A stretch of DNA of 10,686 nt, from assembly GCA_012515455.1 (NCBI GenBank), contig JAAYYJ010000006.1, positions 1-10,686 of the forward strand, given 5' to 3'. The DNA is from Oligosphaeraceae bacterium (lineage in GTDB: Bacteria; Verrucomicrobiota; Lentisphaeria; Oligosphaerales; Oligosphaeraceae). Position numbers and translations under genes: made by a program. The notes under the pieces are model-generated. The model was not told the DNA's origin, did not search any database, and saw only the letters and a list, made by a program, of their open reading frames with translations. Every line of letters begins with the position of its first letter. Position 1 is the first letter of the stretch. Below, piece by piece: positions 1 to 5,522 of this stretch.

Positions 1-321
1 GATTTCCATGTGCAAATTGATTTCCATGCGGCTGGCTGTCGCAGGGAGATAGTCGAAGCAGTACACAAAGTGCTCCGCAGCATATTGTTCGAGCTGTCGT
101 CGCTGTTCTGCTGTAAGCGCTTGCAGACTCTGCCGGTTGATCAGCAGCAACGGGTACTGCAGCAGGTCATCCGAAAAATGCTGCGGCAGGCAGTTTTCCC
201 GAAAGCCGGTGAAATTCACACCATTTTCCAGCAGGCGGTCGATCAGCGCAACATTGATCACGCTGTCAGGTTCCCCTGAACTGAGGATGGCGACTTGTAC
301 GGGATTCAGGCGAGGGCTCAT
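1..321 (-). CDS. Partial protein, possible class I glutamine-amidotransferase-like (ThuA / beta-galactosidase-trimerisation-like) fold
   Basis: The frame is open from an ATG at 319-321 to the left edge, giving the first 107 residues; the C-terminus lies outside the window. The N-terminus has a strand followed by a polar turn (VAILSSGEPDS), then a helix (ALIDRLLENGVNF), then a second strand and turn (YPLLLINRQSLQAL) followed by TAEQRRQLEQYAAEH. This order, in which a hydrophobic strand precedes 'L-t-x-E-Q-r-x-x-L-x-x-Y', resembles the Rossmann-like domain of ThuA-type and beta-galactosidase trimerisation domains. The family call is a resemblance only. A GGAG lies 11 bases before the ATG, which is rather distant. 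No signal peptide is visible. The gene starts 64 bases after the stop of the large secreted enzyme on the same strand, so it is probably the distal gene of that operon and may also act on carbohydrate. Confidence 0.6.
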   Translation of the reverse strand, partial: MSPRLNPVQVAILSSGEPDSVINVALIDRLLENGVNFTGFRENCLPQHFSDDLLQYPLLLINRQSLQALTAEQRRQLEQYAAEHFVYCFDYLPATASRMEINLHMEI

Positions 322-385
322 TTTGGCGTCAACTCCACTAATTCCAGATGATTGAACCAGGCAGGCCAGGGAGGAGCAGCATTGG

Positions 386-3300
386 TTAAGGCAACCGTTC
401 CAGGGTGAAATCATCGAGATGGATCAGGGCGTCCTGCTTATCCGGTTGCAGATAGAGGTACATCCGCAGGGTGGCAATGCCGGTCTGGCGGTTCTCAAAA
501 CGCAAGGTGAATTCCCGCCAGCCCGGTTTCCCGGCCTCGGCGATGCTGACCGATGGTGCCAGCAAAGTGCTGCGTTTGAGCCCTTCGTCCCGCAGAGTCC
601 CTTCGCCTGCCTTATCCTTCAGTTTGAAAGAGAGCCACATAGCATCCTCGCCAGGATGAAAAAAGTGCAGGCGGCCGAAGCAATAGTCGGCAGTATTCCC
701 GTCCAGTTTATAAGCGCCGCGGACCAGCCATTGACCTGGTTCCAGGCGCACTTTGGCGCTTTCGACCCAGGTGCCGCGCCCAAGTGCCCATTGCGAGGTG
801 ACCCAGACGCGCAGCGAGGGCGGCGCCAGGTGGAACTCCTCGCGGTCAAGGTAGCCGAAAAGACGCGAATAATACCGCCAGGGACTGACCTTGTACGACA
901 ATTTCTCTCGAGGAGCTGAAATCGCCTTGACATCGCCGCTGCCGGTCAACGGCCATTCCTTGATGGCCTCGTCGAAGCCCATTTGCCGGCTGGCGGGCAA
1001 ATGCCAGTGTCGGAACCACTCTGCATCCAGGCTGAAATCGCCATTAAGCAGTGCCGGTGCGGCTCCGGAAAGCACCAGGTTAGCGGCTTCCTGGCGCAAA
1101 TCATCCTCAGGCGGGCACTGCTCCAGCATAATCGCGGCCCGCATAATATCCATCGGGTCAATGCGATGTGAGCCGCTATGGTAGTCGGCGTAGCAGGTTT
1201 TCCGGGCCAATTCGAGCCACTGGTCATTGTTCTCGACCTGGCTGCGGAAGACGAGCAGGGGGTAAATCAGAGCGCCTCGATGGCGGCTATGGAAGCCAAG
1301 TTGTATTGGCCACAGCTCCTCGGGGTCACGATTAGGCCACGTTTCCCGCAGGTCCAGAAAGAAAAACTGGCGGTTCAAGGACGCGTCCATTTCGCGGCGG
1401 AATTCTTGCAGGCAAATTTCGTCGCCGGTGAGGTTGTACATTTGCATAAAGGCACAGGCTCCGTACCAGACCTGGTATGGGTCGAGGCGGTCTCCCCAGG
1501 GAAAGAGCGTATCATCGTGACGCTCCCCGCCCAAATTCTGCGCGGTGGCATACTTTACTTGGGCGTAGAAACGGTCCCGCAAGCGTGCATCTCCCAAGGC
1601 TCCATAGAGGTCCACCAGCAGGAGCAAGTAGCGGGACAGCGAACGGGCGCCATCGATACTTTTTTCTGTCAAGGGGATTTCCAGGGCCCGCTCCATCGTT
1701 TGTCTGACCACTTCCCCGGAGCGGGGCGAGCCAGTCAGGAGAAAATGGAGGATGTATCCCTGGGGCCAGGCGTGGCTGGTATCGACTGAGCCCCCGTTAT
1801 GGTTCGGGAAATGATAGTGGTTTCTGCCCTCAATGGTATCCACGTCCCGGTAATGTACCGCCCGGTCGAAGGCGAATTCCAGGGCCTCCAGATCATTGAA
1901 GACGAGGGCCCGGAGGATGGAGGAAAAATCCAGGAACGATTCCAGATTCCCCCACCCGCCATCGCCACGGACGTCACCGTAGTTGAACATCCCCAGCAAA
2001 TCGCTGCTGAGGGTCTTTTCACGTCCGTACCGATCGTCGGGGGATGGCTTCAACCTGGCGGTGATATACGGGTACTTGCTCTCATCCAGCACACCGAACG
2101 GGATGGTCAAAAATCCGGTTGCGGCCAGTTGAGCGGGCGAGGCTAAAGCCACTGGTGCGGCAGTGAATGCCGCCAGGGCTGCGTCATCTTCCAGCACGGT
2201 GAATTCGCGCAGAATGGTCTGCCCCGGCGTCAGAATGAGCGGGCGGCATGGTTCCGGCCAGAGGCATCCGGACACTGAGCCATCGGCAAATTCTTCCAGG
2301 CAGGTGGGATGTCGTTCAGCCGGCTGCGTGGTCAAAAGGCGGACCTTGCCGCTGCCAATCTGAGCGAAGCGTTCGAGGGGCAGGGGGAATTTATCGCTTG
2401 GGTTTTTGCCCTTAAAGCAGGAGGCGGAAACTTGTCCGGCGCCCTTGCCCAGGAGTACCTTGGCGGTCTTGAGGACTAGAATAGACCCGGCCTGGGGATT
2501 GGTAAAAGACAATTCGAGCCGAAAACCAGGCCGGTCGCGATGGAAAAACAGTCGCGCCACATAGAACCCCACTTTCTCTCCCGAGTCGCTCACCAGCACA
2601 TCACGCAGGCGCAGTACCGCATAGAGCGGACCATTCTCTACGACCTGGCAATCGGTGGCTTGTCCCAGCCTGGCCCGATATACCTGGTCAGTGATATCTT
2701 TCACCACGACCTGGGCATTACGCCACAGGGATGACAGCGCCGGAGAAGCCAAATGCGACACCATTCCCCCTTCGCCCGCCGCCAGCAAGGGCACGCCCTC
2801 GAGCAGCTCAGCCTGCTGTGCGGAAGCAGATACGGCGGTGAAGTGGTTTTGGCCCGCTGCCAGCGGCACCTGGCAATGCACCAATAAGGCCCGGCAACTG
2901 CCGTCTCTGGGCCAGGTCGCCAAAACACTGCTTTGAGCAGGATAGGCACGCCCATCCGTCGCCTGGACTGCCAGCGAACCTGTCCCTGCCCAGGCGCCGC
3001 AGGCAAATGGCAGGACCACCGACACAGGCGCCAGCGACGTATCCGTACGGCTCGAAACGGTAAAGGCGACCGGTGCTGGAAGCGGTGTGGCAGGGCCAGC
3101 TGCCTGCAGCTCCGCAGTGTTCTGTGTTGTCGTGTCCCCGTCTCGAACTTGGTCAGCGGGGAAGTCTGGCCGGCTCCACTCCGTATAGGGCGTGATCTGG
3201 CCATATTCATACTGGGCGGCATCAAAGCGCAAAACGCCTGCACCCTTGCCAGTCAGGCGGATGAACATCGGCCCGAAATTACCGCTGCGCAAATTATTGG

Positions 3301-3688
3301 CATGCTTTACTTTCAGTACCAGGCGGCGCCAGTCGGGACCTGCCTGGAAGGTCGTCTGCGCTTGTAACTCGGCTTTGGCATTGGTATAGGCAAAGGCTTC
3401 CGCCAACACTTCCAACGGCGCCTCGGATTGGACATAAATGGAGAAACAGCCGTTGCGCGGATTCGCCTCCAGGGGGATGAGCAAAGTCGCGGAGCCCTCG
3501 CCGGCGAGGGAATACTTGCCGTGGAAAGCCAGCGCATCATCCTGCTTCCAGGCTTTATCCGGCAGATATGGCAGGTCGTGCATCCGGTTCCAGGCCAAGT
3601 CCGCACCATACTCGAAACTGCCATTGGGGAGAAGATTTGCCGCCCTGACGGCCAGAGAAAGACTAAATAAAAAAAGTATAATTTTCAT
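386..3688 (-). CDS. Secreted multidomain carbohydrate-active protein, PcRGLX/YetA-like (exo-rhamnogalacturonan lyase-like)
   Basis: The protein has 1100 residues. A signal peptide (MKIILFLFSLSLAVRA, cleavage near 16/17) sets the start at 3688; the longer open frame adds 102 residues that overlap the pilin gene and precede the signal peptide, so that start is rejected. Residues 18-165 begin NLLPNGSFEYG and look like a carbohydrate-binding beta-sandwich. About 200-500 is beta-rich, with FFHRDRPGFRLELSFTNPQ, fitting a RIFT-barrel-type domain. About 510-870 is helical, with GDVRGDGGWGNLESFLDF (571-588) and a His/Gly-rich stretch around 622-652 (NHNGGSVDTSHAWPQGYIL, then LTG). That pattern is typical of the alpha/alpha toroid of PcRGLX/YetA-like lyases. 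Residues 878-1100 start LLNGDFSLDAEW and look like a second binding module. The likely role is exported or periplasmic cleavage of an acidic or complex polysaccharide; lyase versus hydrolase cannot be decided. It starts 17 bases after the pilin-like gene and only a weak GAGA precedes it, so translation may be coupled. Confidence 0.72.
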   Translation of the reverse strand: MKIILFLFSLSLAVRAANLLPNGSFEYGADLAWNRMHDLPYLPDKAWKQDDALAFHGKYSLAGEGSATLLIPLEANPRNGCFSIYVQSEAPLEVLAEAFAYTNAKAELQAQTTFQAGPDWRRLVLKVKHANNLRSGNFGPMFIRLTGKGAGVLRFDAAQYEYGQITPYTEWSRPDFPADQVRDGDTTTQNTAELQAAGPATPLPAPVAFTVSSRTDTSLAPVSVVLPFACGAWAGTGSLAVQATDGRAYPAQSSVLATWPRDGSCRALLVHCQVPLAAGQNHFTAVSASAQQAELLEGVPLLAAGEGGMVSHLASPALSSLWRNAQVVVKDITDQVYRARLGQATDCQVVENGPLYAVLRLRDVLVSDSGEKVGFYVARLFFHRDRPGFRLELSFTNPQAGSILVLKTAKVLLGKGAGQVSASCFKGKNPSDKFPLPLERFAQIGSGKVRLLTTQPAERHPTCLEEFADGSVSGCLWPEPCRPLILTPGQTILREFTVLEDDAALAAFTAAPVALASPAQLAATGFLTIPFGVLDESKYPYITARLKPSPDDRYGREKTLSSDLLGMFNYGDVRGDGGWGNLESFLDFSSILRALVFNDLEALEFAFDRAVHYRDVDTIEGRNHYHFPNHNGGSVDTSHAWPQGYILHFLLTGSPRSGEVVRQTMERALEIPLTEKSIDGARSLSRYLLLLVDLYGALGDARLRDRFYAQVKYATAQNLGGERHDDTLFPWGDRLDPYQVWYGACAFMQMYNLTGDEICLQEFRREMDASLNRQFFFLDLRETWPNRDPEELWPIQLGFHSRHRGALIYPLLVFRSQVENNDQWLELARKTCYADYHSGSHRIDPMDIMRAAIMLEQCPPEDDLRQEAANLVLSGAAPALLNGDFSLDAEWFRHWHLPASRQMGFDEAIKEWPLTGSGDVKAISAPREKLSYKVSPWRYYSRLFGYLDREEFHLAPPSLRVWVTSQWALGRGTWVESAKVRLEPGQWLVRGAYKLDGNTADYCFGRLHFFHPGEDAMWLSFKLKDKAGEGTLRDEGLKRSTLLAPSVSIAEAGKPGWREFTLRFENRQTGIATLRMYLYLQPDKQDALIHLDDFTLERLP

Positions 3689-3705
3689 CGTACGCGAAAG
3701 TTCTC

Positions 3706-4458
3706 TCAATAGACGGGTGCGGTAAAGGTGGGGACATAAGTATCCCAGCCGGTTGGATTCCAGAAAATGGACGTCCAGGCCGAGGTGTGATACCCGGGAT
3801 AACCCGATTTTGAGACTGGAATCGCCTTCAGATTGCTGACATGGAAATCGCAATACACAACATTTTGGCGGAGATTGTGCCAGTACTGGAACATATTGCC
3901 TGCTGCATCGCCATTGTAGCTGGCAGTAACTGCGCCCTCTGTGGCGAGACAAGTCATAGCCGGCTTCTGCCATTGGATGATCCAGCGGAAGCATCCGACA
4001 CTCTCACCGTCGACAGCGCTATTGAAGAGACGGTTGCTGACCGCCATGGTAGAGTTAGTGTATCCAGGAGGGATGGACGGACAACGGAAGGGGCTGTTAC
4101 CACGACCAATCTGAGTGTTTTCCGCAACTGCAGTGGTGTTGACAATCATCTCATTCATATACACGGCAATCTGCTGCTGAGGCGAGTAGCGACTCATAAA
4201 TTCGCGCACGGTCGTGCCGTTCTCCCTGGTCTTATATGGTGGCAGCACATCTGCATTGTCAGCAAGATACATAATAATGGCCGTGCCCAAAGCTTTATAG
4301 TTTCCCACGCATTTGATGTTCCGTGCACTGGCGCGCGCTTTCTGCAAGGCCGGCAAAAGCATTGAGGCAAGAACGGCGATAATCGCAATGACGACAAGCA
4401 GTTCAATTAGTGTGAATAATTGGCCGTGCAAGAGTCTTTTGGTGATTAATTTGCTCAT
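3706..4458 (-). CDS. Prepilin-type N-terminal cleavage/methylation domain protein (pseudopilin-like, H-X9-D tail)
   Basis: The protein has 250 residues. After a 14-residue basic leader comes FTLIELLVVIAIIAVLASML, the class III prepilin motif, with Phe15 as predicted first mature residue and Glu19 as the conserved Glu5 of mature pilins. The residue before the cut is Leu14, not the classical Gly, a deviation I believe is frequent in Lentisphaerota and Planctomycetota paralogs. After the hydrophobic helix come the family-typical LPALQKARASARNIKCVGNYKALGTA, a CPSIPPGY segment and, near the C-terminus, WHNLRQNVVYCDFHV. This matches the H-X9-DG motif of the DUF1559-like pilin group except that Gly is Phe (His194, Asp204, Phe205). 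The start has an excellent AAGGAG site seven bases upstream. It probably sits in the envelope with the helix in the inner membrane. Because it lies just before a secreted polysaccharide enzyme, a role in export, display or substrate handling is possible but unproven. Confidence 0.9.
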   Translation of the reverse strand: MSKLITKRLLHGQLFTLIELLVVIAIIAVLASMLLPALQKARASARNIKCVGNYKALGTAIIMYLADNADVLPPYKTRENGTTVREFMSRYSPQQQIAVYMNEMIVNTTAVAENTQIGRGNSPFRCPSIPPGYTNSTMAVSNRLFNSAVDGESVGCFRWIIQWQKPAMTCLATEGAVTASYNGDAAGNMFQYWHNLRQNVVYCDFHVSNLKAIPVSKSGYPGYHTSAWTSIFWNPTGWDTYVPTFTAPVY

Positions 4459-4465
4459 TTTACCA

Positions 4466-4471
4466 CTCCTT
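4466..4471 (-). promoter_or_regulatory. Strong ribosome binding site of the prepilin-like gene
   Basis: On the minus strand this reads AAGGAG, seven bases before the ATG at 4456-4458. It is much stronger than the sites before the GntR gene and the secreted enzyme, so the pilin-like protein may be made in excess of its operon partners. Confidence 0.8.
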
Positions 4472-4563
4472 GTTATGGGGATTCACAGTTGGGTACTGTT
4501 GTTGAAAAAGTAAAATTCAGTCTTCGCCCGGAGTCAGCGGCAGCAAACATGGCCGGGGAAAAA

Positions 4564-5229
4564 TCAGATTATGAGCGGCTTCTCGGTGTAGGGTGCCAGA
4601 TGGATTTCCATGGTTCTGCGGAAATCCGCCAGGGAACCGGATTCCAGGGTGTCACAGATATCCTGATGGGTTGAGGTTCTCCCTTCGAGCTTGCGATGGC
4701 TGATAATCGGTTCAAAAACCACTGCCAGAATGTCGCTGAACTGATTCACCGCTGCATTCCCGGCAATCTTCACCAGTTCTGTATGAAAAGCAATCTCCAG
4801 TTCCTTGGGTTGAGTATACTGCTCCGGCAAGCCCGCAAAACGGCGCAGTCTGTCAATCTGGACCGGCGTTTTGCGTTGATAAATATAAACGCACATCCCC
4901 AATTCAATGGTGACTCGCATCTCCAGCAGATCCCGGAGTCCGGAATCCGGAATGAGCTCCGCCTTGGCCAGCTTCTTCAGCCCCATGAACAGACCGGGAT
5001 GCTGCATGACCATGCCCCGCCGCCGCCGCGACTCGATCAGACCCAGCGCTTTCAGACGGCTCAGCCCTTCCCGAACAATGTGACGGCTGACCTGCAGACG
5101 TTCCACCAGCTCCTCTTCCTTCGGCAAAGAGTCGCCCGCAGAAAGATGATTCCGGCGCATGTAATCCAGCAGCAGATTCTCCACATCATCAGCTAAAGTC
5201 AGCGCTGTTTTTTTGTTCGCAGCAATCAT
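4564..5229 (-). CDS. GntR-family transcriptional regulator, FadR subfamily (FCD domain)
   Basis: The protein has 221 residues, close to the usual 220-250 for FadR-type regulators. Residues 8-76 form the winged helix: LADDVENLLLDYMRRNHLSAG, then LPKEEELVERLQVSRHIVREGLSRLKALGLIESRRRRG, the standard GntR recognition helix and wing. Residues about 95-215 form the all-helical FCD ligand-binding domain. Candidate metal/ligand residues are Glu145 (the position is usually Asp), His149 in AFHTELVKIAGN, His188 and His210. FCD regulators usually sense small carboxylates or sugar acids, which would suit a neighbouring lyase, but the effector is not readable from sequence. The ATG at 5229 is preceded by only a weak GACGGA site. 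The gene is divergent from the glycyl radical enzyme and followed on the same strand by the pilin-like gene after 105 bases. A palindrome directly upstream suggests autoregulation. Confidence 0.92.
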   Translation of the reverse strand: MIAANKKTALTLADDVENLLLDYMRRNHLSAGDSLPKEEELVERLQVSRHIVREGLSRLKALGLIESRRRRGMVMQHPGLFMGLKKLAKAELIPDSGLRDLLEMRVTIELGMCVYIYQRKTPVQIDRLRRFAGLPEQYTQPKELEIAFHTELVKIAGNAAVNQFSDILAVVFEPIISHRKLEGRTSTHQDICDTLESGSLADFRRTMEIHLAPYTEKPLII

Positions 5230-5240
5230 GGTCCGTCTTT

Positions 5241-5255
5241 ATATGTTGAACATAT
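5241..5255. promoter_or_regulatory. Candidate GntR operator (perfect 15-base palindrome)
   Basis: ATATGTTGAACATAT has two perfect 7-base arms around one central base. It lies 12 bases upstream of the GntR start codon and overlaps the edge of that gene's TATAAT box. Binding there would block transcription start, as expected for an autoregulated FadR-type repressor. A weaker inverted repeat (TTAT, six bases, ATAA) lies beside it at 5255-5268. That this site binds the neighbouring GntR protein is inference. Confidence 0.5.
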
Positions 5256-5289
5256 TATACTACCATAATTTAAGTTCAGGCAATGTCAA
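5254..5289 (-). promoter_or_regulatory. Predicted sigma70-type promoter of the GntR gene
   Basis: On the minus strand there is a perfect TATAAT at 5259-5254, with TTGCCT 18 bases upstream (5283-5278). A perfect TTGACA at 5289-5284 is paired 16 bases away with a weaker TATGGT (5267-5262). The two solutions overlap and cannot be separated by reading alone. The operator-like palindrome lies at the downstream edge of the first pair. No equally good plus-strand promoter was found for the glycyl radical enzyme. Confidence 0.5.
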
Positions 5290-5364
5290 GTCAATTTTTG
5301 GGGAGTGAGGATTGTTTTCTGTAATTCCCTGGCCCATCCCCGGCTGGGTTCGGCAGTGTGCGGT

Positions 5365-5485
5365 GGCATTGAGCGCCATCGGCAACACCCGGCGGCGGGT
5401 GCTTTATGCCAAGCCTTGGACAGCTGGCGGATAGGTTGAGCAAGGAGACCCCAGAGGGTGTCCGGTCTTTTCCGTTGCGGAGAAG
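5365..5485. other. Hairpin-rich segment upstream of the glycyl radical enzyme (structured leader or repeat element)
   Basis: Four inverted repeats follow one another. CACCCG/CGGGTG (5386-5401, four-base loop) sits inside an outer GGCAT/ATGCC pair (5365-5369 with 5406-5410). CCAAG-C-CTTGG follows at 5409-5419. An eight-position stem with one mismatch and a four-base loop is at 5444-5463. An eight-position stem with one G-U pair and a three-base loop is at 5467-5485. None is followed by a clear T tract in the plus direction, so these are not obvious terminators. The segment ends about 30 bases before the ribosome binding site of the enzyme gene. It could be a structured 5' leader or a copy of a dispersed intergenic element. 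A 90-codon minus-strand frame across it (5286-5558) resembles nothing I know and is probably chance. Confidence 0.4.
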
Positions 5486-5512
5486 TCCTTGCTTCGAAGA
5501 TGCCTATGTAGC

Positions 5513-5516
5513 AGGA
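5513..5516 (+). promoter_or_regulatory. Ribosome binding site that decides the glycyl radical enzyme start
   Basis: AGGA lies six bases before the ATG at 5523. The alternative ATG at 5406 lies inside the hairpin cluster and has no comparable site, and the ATG at 5616 has only a weak one. This supports 5523 as the start. Confidence 0.55.
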
Positions 5517-5522
5517 ATCTGT

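Noticed and set aside
1178..1789. 203-codon plus-strand frame
   Set aside because: It lies entirely antisense to the toroid-domain coding region of the secreted enzyme and shows no family features; it is a GC-driven shadow.
3689..3994. 102-residue N-terminal extension of the large enzyme frame
   Set aside because: It overlaps the pilin-like gene in another frame, has no family resemblance, and would place the signal peptide inside the protein. The ATG at 3688 starts directly at the signal peptide.
3841..4365. 174-codon plus-strand frame
   Set aside because: It is antisense to the well-supported pilin-like gene, with no ribosome binding site or recognisable domain.
5406..5522. Upstream ATG start of the glycyl radical enzyme frame
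   Set aside because: It lies within the hairpin cluster, lacks a ribosome binding site, and its 39 residues resemble no family sequence. ATG 5523 has AGGA at six bases.
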